57,231 nt of DNA from NCBI GenBank assembly GCA_902578175.1, contig CACHBY010000002.1:1-57231 (forward strand), given 5' to 3'. Source of the DNA: an uncultured Pelagibacteraceae bacterium. GTDB lineage: Bacteria; Pseudomonadota; Alphaproteobacteria; Pelagibacterales; Pelagibacteraceae. The notes beneath the pieces are model-generated. The model was given only the letters and a program-made list of their open reading frames with translations, did no database searches and was not told where the DNA came from. Below, one piece after another: positions 13,225-24,213 of the stretch. Numbering within the stretch: position 1 is the first letter of the stretch; each line of letters opens with the position of its first letter. A program made the translations under genes and the position numbers.

Positions 13225-14625
13225 TTAAGAGTGTATTGCTCTTTTATCTACTGATAATGCAGCTTCTTTAACTGCTTCTGAAAATGTTGGGTGCGCATGA
13301 CATGTTCTCGCTATATCTTCTGAACTTGCACCAAATTCCATAGCTACACCTATTTCAGCGATTAACTCTCCCGCATGAGGACCTATAATATGAGCTCCTA
13401 ATACTTTGTCTGTTTGCTCATCTGCTAATATTTTTACAAATCCCTCAGCATCATCAATTGCTTTAGCTCTAGAATTTGCCATAAATGAAAATTTACCAAC
13501 TTTATAATTTTGTTTAAGTTCTTTTAATTGTTCTTCTGTTTTTCCTATAGATGCAACTTCTGGAGTAGTATATACAACACCAGGAATAGTATCATAATTA
13601 ACATGTCCAGATTGTCCTGCAATATTTTCGGCAACTGCGATTCCTTCATCTTCAGCTTTATGAGCAAGCATTGGTCCTACTATAACATCGCCAATAGCAA
13701 AAATATTTTCGACATTTGTTTCAAAAGTTTTATCAGTTTTTATTCTTTTTCTTTCATCTAAATCAATTCCTACTGTATCTAAATTTAATCCATCTGTATT
13801 TGGCTTTCTTCCAACAGAAATTAACACTACATCACATTCAAAATTGTTTTTATTGCCGTCTTTATCTACTGTTGAAACAACTACTCCGTTGTTATTTTTC
13901 TGAATTGTTTCAACTTTGTTTTGCATATTAAATTTAATGCCTTGTTTTTTTAAAATTTTCATAAACTCTGAAGAAATTTCTTTATCCATTCCAGGTGTAA
14001 TATGATCTAAGAATTCTACGACCTGAACTTCTGAGCCTAATCTTGACCAAACTGAACCCATCTCTAAACCAATGTAGCCGCCTCCAACTACGACCATTTT
14101 ATTTGGTACTTTCTCTAATTTTAAAGCCCCAGTAGAGGAAACTATTACTTTTTCATCAATATCAATTCCAGGTAATGAAACTGCCACAGATCCTGTTGCT
14201 ATAACTGTTTTTTCTGACTCAATAATTGTCTCATTATTCTTGTCATCTTTAATTGAGATTTGATTTTTTGATTTAAAACTTCCGTGACCTTTAAAATAAG
14301 TAACTTTGTTTTTTTTTAAAAGAAATTCAACACCTTTGGTCAATATTGTTACGGCTTTATCTTTACTTTTCATCATCTTTTCTAGATTAAGTTTCACTTC
14401 ACCTATCTCGATGCCCTTATTGGATAAATTTTTTACTTTATGAAATTCTTCGGAAAGATTTAATAAACTTTTTGAAGGTATACAGCCAACATTTAAGCAA
14501 GTTCCTCCTAATGAACCCCTTGACTCTATACATGCCGTTTTTAAACCTAATTGTGCAAGTCTAATTGCACAAACATAACCACCAGGTCCTCCTCCAATAA
14601 CTACAGCTTGAAATTTTTCTGACAT
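13225..14625 (-). CDS. lpd: Dihydrolipoyl dehydrogenase (E3)
   Basis: A 466-residue flavoprotein disulfide reductase that reoxidises dihydrolipoamide on the E2 subunit using NAD+. The FAD-binding GGGPGG lies at 11-16, the redox disulfide is Cys43/Cys48 (GGTCLNVGCIPS), the NAD-binding GGGYIGLEMGSVW follows, and the catalytic pair is His445/Glu450 (HPTFSE). Placed directly after sucB (no gap), it belongs to the 2-oxoglutarate dehydrogenase complex; it may also serve pyruvate dehydrogenase or the glycine cleavage system. Confidence 0.97.
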   Translation of the reverse strand: MSEKFQAVVIGGGPGGYVCAIRLAQLGLKTACIESRGSLGGTCLNVGCIPSKSLLNLSEEFHKVKNLSNKGIEIGEVKLNLEKMMKSKDKAVTILTKGVEFLLKKNKVTYFKGHGSFKSKNQISIKDDKNNETIIESEKTVIATGSVAVSLPGIDIDEKVIVSSTGALKLEKVPNKMVVVGGGYIGLEMGSVWSRLGSEVQVVEFLDHITPGMDKEISSEFMKILKKQGIKFNMQNKVETIQKNNNGVVVSTVDKDGNKNNFECDVVLISVGRKPNTDGLNLDTVGIDLDERKRIKTDKTFETNVENIFAIGDVIVGPMLAHKAEDEGIAVAENIAGQSGHVNYDTIPGVVYTTPEVASIGKTEEQLKELKQNYKVGKFSFMANSRAKAIDDAEGFVKILADEQTDKVLGAHIIGPHAGELIAEIGVAMEFGASSEDIARTCHAHPTFSEAVKEAALSVDKRAIHS

Positions 14626-15927
14626 TTAAATATCCAAAAATAATCTTCTAGGATCTTCTAGATTTTCTTTAATCATTTTTAAGAAAGAAACAGACTCTTT
14701 GCCATCAATGATTCTGTGATCATATGAAAGAGCTAAATACATAATAGGTCTTATTTTTATTGCACCATCTAATACAACTGGTCGCTCTACAATGTTATGC
14801 ATACCTAGAACACCAGATTGAGGTAAGTTTAGAATTGGAGTTGATAACATTGAACCATATACTCCACCATTACTGATAGTAAATGTTCCTCCTTGTAGAT
14901 CTTCAATTGTTAATTTTCCATCTCTAGCTTTTTCAGAAATATCTTTAATATTTTTTTCAATATCAGCAAACGAAAGCTCGTCTGCATTTCTTAAAACTGG
15001 AACAACTAAACCTTTATCTGTGCCTACAGCAAAACTTATATTGTAATAGTTTTTGTATATAATTTCATCACCATCAATTTCAGCATTTACAGCAGGGAAA
15101 TGCTTCAAGGCTACCACACATGCTTTAACAAAAAACGACATGAAGCCTAATTTTATTCCATATCTACTTTGAAAGTCTTTTTGATTTTCTTTTCTCATTT
15201 CCATGATATTAGTCATGTCAACTTCATTAAAAGTTGTAAGTAGTGCAGCATTTTCCTGAGCTTGTTTTAATCTCTTAGCAATTGTCTGTCTTAGTCTGGT
15301 CATTTTAATTCGTTCTTCATGACCATATTGAATTTTTCTCTCTGATGGTTTTGGATTTGCTCCCATTAAACTTATTAGGTCTCCTTTTAAAACTTGACCG
15401 TTTTTTCCTGTACCTTGAACTGAACTAATATCAATATTATTTTCAGTTACAATTTTTCTCACAGCAGGAGACAAAGTATCATTTCTATTTTCTCTGACTG
15501 GTGCTGGGGTTTGAGTCACTTCCTCAGTTAAAACTAGAGGCTTAGATTTTTTAGTTTCTTGTTTTTGTTTCTCAAAAATTTGTGGTTCTTTTTTATTTGT
15601 ATCTAATTGAATAACATTGTTTTCAGTTGGAGTGTCTGTAACTAGTTTAGGCTCTTCTTTGTTTGCAGTCGGTGTCACTTTTGTCGAACCGTTTTCAGAA
15701 ACTGAGCCCAATAAAGCTCCAACTTCAACTGTAGAACCATCTTGTGAATTAATTTCTGTTAAAACACCAGTTATTGGTGATGGAACTTCTAAATTAACTT
15801 TATCAGTTTCAAGCTCCACAATTGGTTCATCAGCTTCAACTGCATCTCCAGTTTTTTTTAACCATTTTGCAACCGTTGCTTCTGTAATACTTTCACCAAG
15901 CACTGGAACTACTATTTTTTCACTCAT
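14626..15927 (-). CDS. sucB: Dihydrolipoyllysine succinyltransferase (E2 of 2-oxoglutarate dehydrogenase)
   Basis: 433 residues. A single lipoyl domain covers about 1-78 with the lipoylated Lys43 ([11 protein letters not shown]). It is followed by a linker rich in Thr/Pro/Glu/Lys, an E3/E1-binding domain at about 152-188 (LSPAVRKIV...[13 protein letters not shown]) and a catalytic acyltransferase domain with His404/Asp408 ([10 protein letters not shown]). It transfers succinyl groups to CoA. It lies 6 bp after sucA and abuts lpd, forming a sucA-sucB-lpd set. Confidence 0.97.
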   Translation of the reverse strand: MSEKIVVPVLGESITEATVAKWLKKTGDAVEADEPIVELETDKVNLEVPSPITGVLTEINSQDGSTVEVGALLGSVSENGSTKVTPTANKEEPKLVTDTPTENNVIQLDTNKKEPQIFEKQKQETKKSKPLVLTEEVTQTPAPVRENRNDTLSPAVRKIVTENNIDISSVQGTGKNGQVLKGDLISLMGANPKPSERKIQYGHEERIKMTRLRQTIAKRLKQAQENAALLTTFNEVDMTNIMEMRKENQKDFQSRYGIKLGFMSFFVKACVVALKHFPAVNAEIDGDEIIYKNYYNISFAVGTDKGLVVPVLRNADELSFADIEKNIKDISEKARDGKLTIEDLQGGTFTISNGGVYGSMLSTPILNLPQSGVLGMHNIVERPVVLDGAIKIRPIMYLALSYDHRIIDGKESVSFLKMIKENLEDPRRLFLDI

Positions 15928-15933
15928 TATAAC

Positions 15934-18852
15934 TTAACCAAACACCTTATTAATTATTTCTTGTTGCTGAGAATTATGCCTCTTTGCATATCCAGTTGCC
16001 GGAGTTGCATCAGGGCTTCTTCCTATATAAGAAATTTTATTATATTTAGCCTTTAAAGTATCTAATGTCCATTGAATATAATCTCTCACTGAAAACCATG
16101 CTCCCATGTTTTTTGGCTCTTCTTGGCACCAAAAGAATTCAGCATTTTTGGAATAAGGTTTAAGTTCATTTACCAAAGCCTTTGCCGGAAAAGGATAAAG
16201 TTGTTCTATTCTAAACATGATTACATCATCTCTTTTTAATTTTTCTCTAGCATCAAGTAGGTCAAAGTAAACTTTACCCGAGCACAAGATAACTTTTTTA
16301 ATCTCAGAACTATCTTTAAGTTTAATAAATCCATTTGATTTTGGATCAATTGCATGATCCCACAAAACTCTGTGGAAAGTATTTTGCTTATTAAAATCCT
16401 CTAAGTTAGAAACACTATATTTATTTCTGAGTAAAGATTTTGGTGTCATTATAATTAGTGGTTTTCTAAAATCTCTATGCATTTGACGTCTTAATGCATG
16501 AAAATAATTAGCCGGAGTTGTACAATTCATCACTTGCATATTATCGTTTGAACATAACTGTAAAAATCTCTCTAATCTAGCTGATGAATGTTCGGGACCT
16601 TGACCTTCATATCCATGGGGTAACAACATTACAATACCTGATGCTCTGTTCCACTTTCTTTCGCCTGATGCTATAAACTGGTCAATCACTACTTGAGCTC
16701 CATTTGCAAAATCTCCAAATTGAGCTTCCCAGATAGTGAGAGTGTTTGGTTCAACTAAACTATACCCATATTCAAATCCCAAAACAGCGAGTTCAGACAA
16801 AAAACTATCAACAACTTCGAATTGTTTTTGATCTTTTGAAATATTGTTTAAAGGGATATATCTAGAGTTATCAACTTGATTTCTTAACACCGAATGTCTT
16901 TGACTAAAAGTTCCTCTTCCAGAATCTTGTCCAACCAATCTAACCGGATATCCCTCAACTAATAAAGATCCAAAAGCAAGTGCCTCAGCTGATGACCAAT
17001 CAATGCCTGTTCCCTTTTCAACAGACTCTTTTCTTGCATTAAGTATTTTAGAAATGGTTTTATGAATATTTTTTTCAACTGGTACAGAATTAATCTTTTT
17101 TGAAATTAATTTTAATTTATCTTCATCAAAACCTGAAACTCCTCTTTTATCTTTACCTTTCTCAGGTTTGTATCTAGACCATGTTCCCTCAAACCATTCT
17201 ATTTTAGGGTTATAATCTTTTGCGCTTTTATACTGATCATTCAATAAATCCTTAAATAATTTAACATTTTGATCTAGTAACTCCTTTGTAATCGTATTTT
17301 CACTAACTAATTTATTTCCATAAATCTTATAAACACTTGGGTGAGCTTTAATCTTCTGATACATCAATGGCTGAGTAAATGATGGCTCATCTCCCTCATT
17401 ATGACCAAATCTTCTATAACAAATTAAGTCCACTACAACATCCCTGTTAAACTTTAATCTGAACTCTGTTGCAATTCTAGTCGCGTAAACAACTGCTTCT
17501 GGGTCATCTCCATTAACATGTAAAATTGGTGCTTCAACCATTTTAGCAACATCAGATGGATAAGGTGAAGATCTTGCAAAACGTGGGCTTGTTGTAAAAC
17601 CAATTTGATTATTTACAATTATATGAATAGTTCCACCAGTGTTATGTCCAGGTAGACCTGACATAGCAAAACATTCTGCTACCACACCTTGTCCAGCAAA
17701 TGCTGCATCACCATGAATTAGTATTGGGATAACTTTGTTTCTCTCTTTATCTTTATGAAAAAATTGTTTCGCTCTAGTTTGTCCTAAAACAACAGGATTT
17801 ACTGCCTCAAGGTGGGATGGATTATCTGTCAAACTAACATGAACAGAATTTCCATCAAACTGTCTGTCAGAAGATGCGCCAAGATGATATTTAACATCAC
17901 CAGCACTATCTTCAGAGTCGTCACTAAATTCTCCAGCAAATTCATTAAATATTCTTTTATAAGATTTTTGTAACACATTTGCTAAAACATTTAATCTGCC
18001 TCTATGAGACATTCCAATTTTAACTTCTTTAATCTGTTGTTGACCACCAATTTTAATTATTTGTTCTAGCGCAGGAATTAAACTTTCTCCACCATCTAAT
18101 CCGAATCTTTTTGTGCCAACATACTTAGTTGCTAAAAATTTTTCAAAACCTTCTGCTTGAACTAATTTATTTAATATCGCCTCTTTTCCATTTTTAGTAA
18201 ACTGAAGTGCTTTGTCATCTTGTTCAATTCTGTCTCTAAACCATTTTCTTTCGTCAGGATTAGAAATATGCATAAACTCATAACCTATTTTTCCACAATA
18301 GGTTTTTTTCATAAATTTTAAAATTTCTTTAATGTTGGCATACTTTTTATTAATCACTCCATTTAAGAAAATTTTTCTTTCATAATTTTCTTTTTTAAAT
18401 CCATAAAACTCTGGATGAAGTTCATCTAAATACTCTGACTCTCTCATTCCCAAAGGATCAAGTTCAGCTAACAAATGTCCTCTTAATCTATAAGCTCTGA
18501 TTAGAGCAACAGCACTTATTGAGTCTTTATTTGAATCTGCAAGTAATTGAAAATTGAACTTTTCTGATGTGTCTATTTTTTCGTTATTTAGACTATTATT
18601 TTCATCTTCATCTATTTTTTTTTGAAGCTCATCAATATTTACTTTGGTTTTTTCTGGTCCCCATGATGGTCCATTTATTTCGTTCGCAATTACTTTTATC
18701 TCATCACCAATTCCTTCAAAATAATTTAACCAACTTTCAGGAAGATCTTTATCTTTGTTGATAAATTTTAAATACATTTGCTCAATAAATGCACTATTTG
18801 ATTTATGTAAAAATGAGTTTTTTTCGAAATCGAAATTTTTTGATGATGACAT
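15934..18852 (-). CDS. sucA: 2-oxoglutarate dehydrogenase E1
   Basis: A 972-residue thiamine-diphosphate enzyme that decarboxylates 2-oxoglutarate and passes the succinyl group to SucB. The N-terminal SucB-binding segment (FLHKSNSAFIEQMYLKF) precedes the catalytic core, which has GMSHRGRLNVLANV, the ThDP motif from GDAAFAGQG to NNQIGFTT, and the C-terminal transketolase region (HGYEGQGPEHSSARLERFLQL). Length is slightly above the usual 930. It lies 36 bp after sucD with no hairpin in the gap, so one sucCDAB-lpd transcript is likely. Confidence 0.97.
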   Translation of the reverse strand: MSSSKNFDFEKNSFLHKSNSAFIEQMYLKFINKDKDLPESWLNYFEGIGDEIKVIANEINGPSWGPEKTKVNIDELQKKIDEDENNSLNNEKIDTSEKFNFQLLADSNKDSISAVALIRAYRLRGHLLAELDPLGMRESEYLDELHPEFYGFKKENYERKIFLNGVINKKYANIKEILKFMKKTYCGKIGYEFMHISNPDERKWFRDRIEQDDKALQFTKNGKEAILNKLVQAEGFEKFLATKYVGTKRFGLDGGESLIPALEQIIKIGGQQQIKEVKIGMSHRGRLNVLANVLQKSYKRIFNEFAGEFSDDSEDSAGDVKYHLGASSDRQFDGNSVHVSLTDNPSHLEAVNPVVLGQTRAKQFFHKDKERNKVIPILIHGDAAFAGQGVVAECFAMSGLPGHNTGGTIHIIVNNQIGFTTSPRFARSSPYPSDVAKMVEAPILHVNGDDPEAVVYATRIATEFRLKFNRDVVVDLICYRRFGHNEGDEPSFTQPLMYQKIKAHPSVYKIYGNKLVSENTITKELLDQNVKLFKDLLNDQYKSAKDYNPKIEWFEGTWSRYKPEKGKDKRGVSGFDEDKLKLISKKINSVPVEKNIHKTISKILNARKESVEKGTGIDWSSAEALAFGSLLVEGYPVRLVGQDSGRGTFSQRHSVLRNQVDNSRYIPLNNISKDQKQFEVVDSFLSELAVLGFEYGYSLVEPNTLTIWEAQFGDFANGAQVVIDQFIASGERKWNRASGIVMLLPHGYEGQGPEHSSARLERFLQLCSNDNMQVMNCTTPANYFHALRRQMHRDFRKPLIIMTPKSLLRNKYSVSNLEDFNKQNTFHRVLWDHAIDPKSNGFIKLKDSSEIKKVILCSGKVYFDLLDAREKLKRDDVIMFRIEQLYPFPAKALVNELKPYSKNAEFFWCQEEPKNMGAWFSVRDYIQWTLDTLKAKYNKISYIGRSPDATPATGYAKRHNSQQQEIINKVFG

Positions 18853-18888
18853 CTTTTTTATTTAATATATCCCTCTAAAAAATATTTT

Positions 18889-19764
18889 TCAATTAGACAG
18901 TTTATCAAATAAAGTTTTGCCAATTATTGATGGTGATTTTGCGACTGTAATTCCACATTCTTCCATTTTTGTTATTTTATCCTCAGCACCACCTTTGCCT
19001 CCAGAAATAATTGCACCTGCATGCCCCATTCTTCTTCCAGGTGGTGCAGTAATTCCTGCTATAAATCCTACTGTTGGTTTTTTAATCTTATGGTTTTTCA
19101 AAAATTCTGCTGCTTCTTCCTCTGCAGAGCCTCCTATTTCTCCAATCATTAAAATTGATTGTGTCTCTTCATCATTTAAAAACAGATCTAAACAATCTAT
19201 AAAATTTGTACCATTGATTGGATCACCTCCAATCCCAATGCAAGTTGACTGCCCTAATCCATTTTCAGTTGTTTGAGCAACTGCTTCATACGTTAAAGTT
19301 CCAGATCTTGATACAATACCAACTGAACCTCTTTTGTGAATACTGCCAGGCATAATTCCAATTTTACATTCATCTGGAGTTATAATTCCTGGACAATTTG
19401 GACCTATAAGTCGGCTATTAGATCCATCTAATTTTTTTCTAACCTTAAGCATGTCTTGAATTGGAATTCCTTCAGTAATACAAACAATTAATTCAACAGA
19501 TGCATCGATAGCTTCTATAATTGCTGCAGCGGCAAATTTTGCAGGCACATAAATCATAGTAGCGTCTGCCCCAACAGCATCTTTGGCTTCAACTACAGAA
19601 TTAAATACAGGTCTATCTAAATGCTTTTGACCTCCCTTTTTAGGAGTTACACCTCCTACTAAATTTGTTCCATATTTTATTGCTTGCTCTGAATGGAAAG
19701 TTCCATGAGCACCCGTAAAACCCTGACAGATTACTTTTGTTTCTTTGTTAACTAATACTGACAT
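18889..19764 (-). CDS. sucD: Succinyl-CoA synthetase alpha subunit
   Basis: The 291-residue CoA-binding subunit of succinate-CoA ligase. The Rossmann CoA-binding region ([17 protein letters not shown]) is at the N-terminus, [10 protein letters not shown] at 121-130, and the phosphohistidine is His248 in MGHAGAII. It abuts sucC (TAA then ATG without a gap), the usual sucCD pair, giving substrate-level phosphorylation in the TCA cycle. Confidence 0.97.
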   Translation of the reverse strand: MSVLVNKETKVICQGFTGAHGTFHSEQAIKYGTNLVGGVTPKKGGQKHLDRPVFNSVVEAKDAVGADATMIYVPAKFAAAAIIEAIDASVELIVCITEGIPIQDMLKVRKKLDGSNSRLIGPNCPGIITPDECKIGIMPGSIHKRGSVGIVSRSGTLTYEAVAQTTENGLGQSTCIGIGGDPINGTNFIDCLDLFLNDEETQSILMIGEIGGSAEEEAAEFLKNHKIKKPTVGFIAGITAPPGRRMGHAGAIISGGKGGAEDKITKMEECGITVAKSPSIIGKTLFDKLSN

Positions 19765-20925
19765 TTATTTAATTGCATCTACAATTTTTTTAGCAGCATC
19801 ATCTAAATTTTCTGCTGAGATTAATTTTAAACCTGAATTATCTAAAATTTCTTTTCCCTCTTTAAAATTTGTTCCTGCAAGACGAACTACCAAAGGTACT
19901 CTAATATTTATTTCTTTTGCAGCATCCACAACCCCTTGTGCGAGTACATCACATCTCATTATTCCCCCAAAAATATTTATTAAAATTCCCTTAACATTTT
20001 TATCTGAAAGAATAATTTTAAATGCTGCAGAAACTTTTTCTTTTGAAGCTCCACCTCCAACATCTAAGAAATTAGCTGGTTCTTTACCATATAATTTAAT
20101 GATATCCATTGTTGCCATTGCTAGCCCTGCACCATTAACCATGCATCCAATACTTCCATCTAACTTGATATAAGCTAAATCATGTTTGCTAGCTTCAATC
20201 TCAGTTGGATCTTCTTCATTTAGGTCTCTTAATTCTAGAATTTCAGGGTTTCTAAACAATGCGTTAGAATCGAAATTAACTTTTGCATCTAAACAAACAA
20301 TCTTTCCCTCTTTTGTTAAAATTAAAGGATTTACCTCAACCATATTTGCATCTGTACTAATAAACATTTTATAAATTGATTTGATTAGTGAAATTGCTTG
20401 ATCTTTAGCATCATTGTTTAAATCAAAAATTTTAATTACTTTCTCACAATCTGAGTCTGATATTTCTTCAGCTATATCAACTTTAGTCGTAATAATTTTT
20501 TCTGGATTTGAACTTGCTACTTCCTCAATATCCATTCCACCTTGATCACTTGAAATAAATGCAATCTTTGAACTCGCTCTATCAACTAAACATGATAAAT
20601 AGAATTCTTTTTCTATATTAGAGGATTCTTCAACGTATAATCGCTTAACTTCTCTGCCCTCTGGTCCAGTTTGATGAGTTACCAGCGTTTTTCCAAGCAG
20701 CTCATTTGCTGAATTTTTTAATTCTTCAAGTGTATTAAGAATTTTAACTCCTCCAGCTTTACCTCTGCCACCCGCGTGAATTTGAGCCTTTAAAACATAC
20801 TTTTCAGTTTTTAAATTTTTTGCTTTTTCAATCAAGTCATCAACATTTGTTGAAAAAACTCCTGCTGGAACTATTGCTCCATATTTCTTTAAAATTTCTT
20901 TTGCTTGGTGCTCGTGAATATTCAT
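19765..20925 (-). CDS. sucC: Succinyl-CoA synthetase beta subunit
   Basis: The ATP-grasp subunit of succinate-CoA ligase, 386 residues from ATG 20925. A longer reading frame begins at 20970 inside mdh, but the family N-terminus MNIHEHQAKEILKKYG starts at 20925, 2 bp after the mdh stop, so I use that start. Motifs include GGRGKAGGVK near residue 45, EVNPLILTKEG, GSIGCMVNGAGLAMATMD and NIFGGIMRCDVLAQG. Confidence 0.96.
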   Translation of the reverse strand: MNIHEHQAKEILKKYGAIVPAGVFSTNVDDLIEKAKNLKTEKYVLKAQIHAGGRGKAGGVKILNTLEELKNSANELLGKTLVTHQTGPEGREVKRLYVEESSNIEKEFYLSCLVDRASSKIAFISSDQGGMDIEEVASSNPEKIITTKVDIAEEISDSDCEKVIKIFDLNNDAKDQAISLIKSIYKMFISTDANMVEVNPLILTKEGKIVCLDAKVNFDSNALFRNPEILELRDLNEEDPTEIEASKHDLAYIKLDGSIGCMVNGAGLAMATMDIIKLYGKEPANFLDVGGGASKEKVSAAFKIILSDKNVKGILINIFGGIMRCDVLAQGVVDAAKEINIRVPLVVRLAGTNFKEGKEILDNSGLKLISAENLDDAAKKIVDAIK

Positions 20926-20927
20926 TA

Positions 20928-21890
20928 TTATTTTGAAAGATCTGTATCTATTTTGGATGCAGCTTCCCAAAGAGCTTTAACAGCATCAATAGAGTGCATA
21001 AACTCGTTGTTTTCTTTTTCATCTAAATCCACTACTTCAATTTTCTCAACACCGTCTTTACCAATTACAACTGGTACTCCTGCATAAACATTTTCTACTC
21101 CGTACTCGCCATTTAACTGCACTGCACAAGGTAATAATTTTTTTTCATCTTTTAAATATGATTCAGCCATTTGAACTCCTGATGCTGCAGGTGCGTAAAA
21201 AGCAGAACCTTTTTCTAAATACTTAACGATTTCTGCTCCTCCGTCTCTAGTTCTTTGATTGATTTCTTCAACTCTCTCTTGAGAAATCTTTCCCTCTTTA
21301 ACAAGATCTAATAAAGGTTTGCCAGATACTTTTGTAAATCTTGGCATTGGAACCATAGTATCTCCATGACCACCCATAACCATTGCTTCAATCTCTCTCA
21401 CAGGCACACTCAACTCTAAAGATAAAAATAGTTTAAATCTTGAGCTATCTAAAATTCCTGCCATACCGACAACTTTATTTGCAGGCAAACTTGAAAATTT
21501 TTGGAACGCCATAACCATTACGTCTAAAGGGTTGGTTATACAAATTACAAAGGCATTTGGAGCATTTTCTTTTACTCCTTGAGCTACTTGTTTAATTATT
21601 TTTAAATTTATACCAAGAAGATCATCTCTACTCATTCCTGGCTTTCTAGGAACTCCCGCTGTAATTATGATAACATCAGAATCTTTAATATCTTTATAAT
21701 CGTCTGTACCTGATAATTTTACATTAAATCCATCAACAGATGATGATTGAGCTATATCCAAAGCCTTTCCTTTAGCTATTCCACTTGCAACATCAAATAA
21801 AACAACCTCATCAACAAGCTCTTTTATTCCGATTAAATGTGCTAGTGTTCCACCTATTTGGCCTGCGCCAATTAAAGATATTTTTTTCAT
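20928..21890 (-). CDS. mdh: Malate dehydrogenase (LDH-like type)
   Basis: A 320-residue NAD-dependent malate dehydrogenase. The NAD-binding GAGQIGG lies at 8-14, the active-site loop [10 protein letters not shown] has Arg82 and Arg88, ITNPLDVMV is at 118-126, and the catalytic histidine is His175 in GGHGDTMVP. This alphaproteobacterial type resembles lactate dehydrogenase, but Arg82 in the substrate loop favours malate/oxaloacetate. A good RBS (AAGAGGAAATAA before ATG) precedes it. It leads the mdh-sucCDAB-lpd series common in alphaproteobacteria. Confidence 0.96.
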   Translation of the reverse strand: MKKISLIGAGQIGGTLAHLIGIKELVDEVVLFDVASGIAKGKALDIAQSSSVDGFNVKLSGTDDYKDIKDSDVIIITAGVPRKPGMSRDDLLGINLKIIKQVAQGVKENAPNAFVICITNPLDVMVMAFQKFSSLPANKVVGMAGILDSSRFKLFLSLELSVPVREIEAMVMGGHGDTMVPMPRFTKVSGKPLLDLVKEGKISQERVEEINQRTRDGGAEIVKYLEKGSAFYAPAASGVQMAESYLKDEKKLLPCAVQLNGEYGVENVYAGVPVVIGKDGVEKIEVVDLDEKENNEFMHSIDAVKALWEAASKIDTDLSK

Positions 21891-21900
21891 TTATTTCCTC

Positions 21901-23394
21901 TTATTTCATTATTGGCATTACAAATTCAGCGTTTGTACGCACACCTGAAGGCCATCGTGATGTTACAGTTTTAAGTTTAGTATAGAATTTTATTCCTTCC
22001 ATTCCATGCATGCCACTATCTCCAAATAATGATCTTTTCCAACCACCAAAACTATGAAAGGCCATAGGAACTGGAATTGGAACGTTGATACCAACCATCC
22101 CTACTTGAATTTTACTAGCAAATGTTCTCCCAGCATCACCATCTCTAGTATAAATACTTACTCCGTTTCCGTATTCATGATCATTGATTAGTTTTGCAGC
22201 CTCTTCAAAAGTTTTAACTCTAACTACAGATAGAACCGGGCCAAAAATTTCTTCTTTATAAATTCTCATATCTTTATTAACGTGATCAAATAAACAACCG
22301 CCTATATAAAATCCATTTTCATAACCTTGAAGCTTTAAGTTTCTTCCATCAACAACTAATTTTGCTCCCTCTTCAACTCCTAAATCAACATAACTTTTTA
22401 CTTTTTCTAAATGCTCTTTTGTAACTAGAGGTCCCATCTCTGAAGTTTTATCCATACCAGGTCCTACTTTTAAGGCTTCTGCTTTTTTAGAAAGTCTTGA
22501 AACCAGTTCATCACCAATATCTCCTACAGCAACAGCAACGGATTGAGCCATACATCTTTCACCTGCAGATCCATAAGCTGCACCCATCAAACCATTTACT
22601 GCACCATCCAAATCACAATCTGGCATAACCACTAAATGATTTTTTGCTCCTCCAAGTGCTTGTACTCTTTTTTCATTCTTAGCTGAATTTTCGTAAATAT
22701 ATTTTGCAATTGGAGTAGATCCAACAAAACTTACAGCTTTAATATCTTTATTTTCTAAAATTGCATCAACAGCTTCTTTATCGCCATTAACTATATTTAA
22801 TACTCCCTCGGGTAATCCAGCTTCACTGAGTAACTCAGCTAATCTAATTGGACATGAAGGATCTTTTTCTGAAGGTTTTAATATAAATGTATTTCCGCAA
22901 GCAATTGCTATTGGAAACATCCACATAGGTACCATTGCTGGAAAATTAAATGGAGTAATTCCAGCTACTACCCCCAAAGGTTGTCTCATTGACCAACTGT
23001 CAACATTTGTTCCGACATTCTCTGAATATTCGCCTTTTAACAAATGAGGTATTCCGCAAGCAAACTCTACTACTTCAAGCCCTCTTGTTAAAGATCCTCT
23101 AGCATCCTCAAAAACTTTTCCGTGTTCTGATACTATTAACTTTGTTAACTCATCAGAGTTTTTTTCTATTAATTCTTTAAATTTAAATATTATTCTTGCT
23201 CTTTGTAGAGGAGGTTTTGCAGACCAAGTTTCAAATGCTTTTTTAGCTGCTTCTACAGCTTGATCTAAATCAGACTTACTTGCAAGTCTTACCTCTGATT
23301 CCTGTTCTCCTGTTGCAGGATTAAATACTTTTCCTTTTCTGTCAGATGAACCTGGAATTATTTTTCCATTAACAAAGTGCTCTATTAATTTCAT
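21901..23394 (-). CDS. mmsA: Methylmalonate-semialdehyde dehydrogenase (CoA-acylating)
   Basis: A 497-residue CoA-dependent aldehyde dehydrogenase that converts (methyl)malonate semialdehyde to propionyl-CoA or acetyl-CoA plus CO2. The MmsA N-terminus HFVNGKIIPGSSDRKGKVFNP is characteristic; GITPFNFPAMVPMWMFP lies near 145-161 and the catalytic cysteine is Cys281 in GSAGERCMAQ. It lies 10 bp upstream of mdh and 39 bp after sdhB. Typical roles are valine, inositol or beta-alanine breakdown; placement among TCA genes suggests constitutive use. Confidence 0.93.
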   Translation of the reverse strand: MKLIEHFVNGKIIPGSSDRKGKVFNPATGEQESEVRLASKSDLDQAVEAAKKAFETWSAKPPLQRARIIFKFKELIEKNSDELTKLIVSEHGKVFEDARGSLTRGLEVVEFACGIPHLLKGEYSENVGTNVDSWSMRQPLGVVAGITPFNFPAMVPMWMFPIAIACGNTFILKPSEKDPSCPIRLAELLSEAGLPEGVLNIVNGDKEAVDAILENKDIKAVSFVGSTPIAKYIYENSAKNEKRVQALGGAKNHLVVMPDCDLDGAVNGLMGAAYGSAGERCMAQSVAVAVGDIGDELVSRLSKKAEALKVGPGMDKTSEMGPLVTKEHLEKVKSYVDLGVEEGAKLVVDGRNLKLQGYENGFYIGGCLFDHVNKDMRIYKEEIFGPVLSVVRVKTFEEAAKLINDHEYGNGVSIYTRDGDAGRTFASKIQVGMVGINVPIPVPMAFHSFGGWKRSLFGDSGMHGMEGIKFYTKLKTVTSRWPSGVRTNAEFVMPIMK

Positions 23395-23433
23395 GAATAC
23401 GGTCTTTTAAATCAAAAAAACCTAATAGTCTAT

Positions 23434-24213
23434 TTAAACATTAGCAGTAGCTAACATTTTTTTAATTTCTGCAATTGCTTTTGCTGGATTTAGCCCTTTA
23501 GGACAAGCATTTGTACAATTTAAAATAGTATGACATCTGTAAAGTTTTAATTCATCTGCAACTTTTTTTAATCTTGCTTTTCTTTCTTCATCTCTACTAT
23601 CAACGATCCATCGATATGCTTGCAAAAGCACTGCTGGACCCAAATATTTATCTCCATTCCACCAATAACTAGGACAAGATGTTGAACAACATGCACACAT
23701 AATACATTCATATGCACCATCAAGTTTTGCTCTATCTTCTTGGGATTGATAAATTTCTTTTGTTTCTTTTTTTGAATTATTTTTTAGCCAAGGTTCAATA
23801 GATTGATACTGTTTATACAAACCATCTAAATCACCAATTAAGTCTCTTTTAACTTTCAAGTGTGGTAGTGGATATATGTCTATATCTCCATCAATTTCTG
23901 AATGTGGAGTTGTGCATGCTAAACCATTTTTACCACCCATGTTCATAGCACAAGAACCACAAACTCCATGAGCACAAGATCTTCTATAAGCTAATGTTGG
24001 ATCAATTTCGTTTTTAATTTTATTTAAAATATCCAAAACTTTTGAAGGACAGTTATCCATATCAACTTCATAAGTATCAATTCTTGGATTTTCTTCAGTA
24101 GAGGGATCCCATCTATAAACATTTACTTTTCTAAGATTTTTAGAACCTGTTTTATCTTTAAAATATTTACCTTTTTTGACTTCAGAATTTTTTGGCAAAT
24201 TCAATTGCGCCAT
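23434..24213 (-). CDS. sdhB: Succinate dehydrogenase iron-sulfur subunit
   Basis: A 259-residue subunit carrying three Fe-S centres: a [2Fe-2S] site (Cys80, 85, 88, 100) and ferredoxin-type sites for the [4Fe-4S] and [3Fe-4S] centres (Cys170, 173, 176, 180, 227, 233, 237). It moves electrons from SdhA FAD to ubiquinone. It overlaps the sdhA stop by one base and is the last gene of sdhCDAB. Confidence 0.97.
   Translation of the reverse strand: MAQLNLPKNSEVKKGKYFKDKTGSKNLRKVNVYRWDPSTEENPRIDTYEVDMDNCPSKVLDILNKIKNEIDPTLAYRRSCAHGVCGSCAMNMGGKNGLACTTPHSEIDGDIDIYPLPHLKVKRDLIGDLDGLYKQYQSIEPWLKNNSKKETKEIYQSQEDRAKLDGAYECIMCACCSTSCPSYWWNGDKYLGPAVLLQAYRWIVDSRDEERKARLKKVADELKLYRCHTILNCTNACPKGLNPAKAIAEIKKMLATANV

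Noticed and set aside
20926..20970. Longer sucC start inside mdh
   Set aside because: The SucC family begins at MNIHEHQAKEIL; the extra 15 residues overlap the mdh coding sequence and are not conserved.
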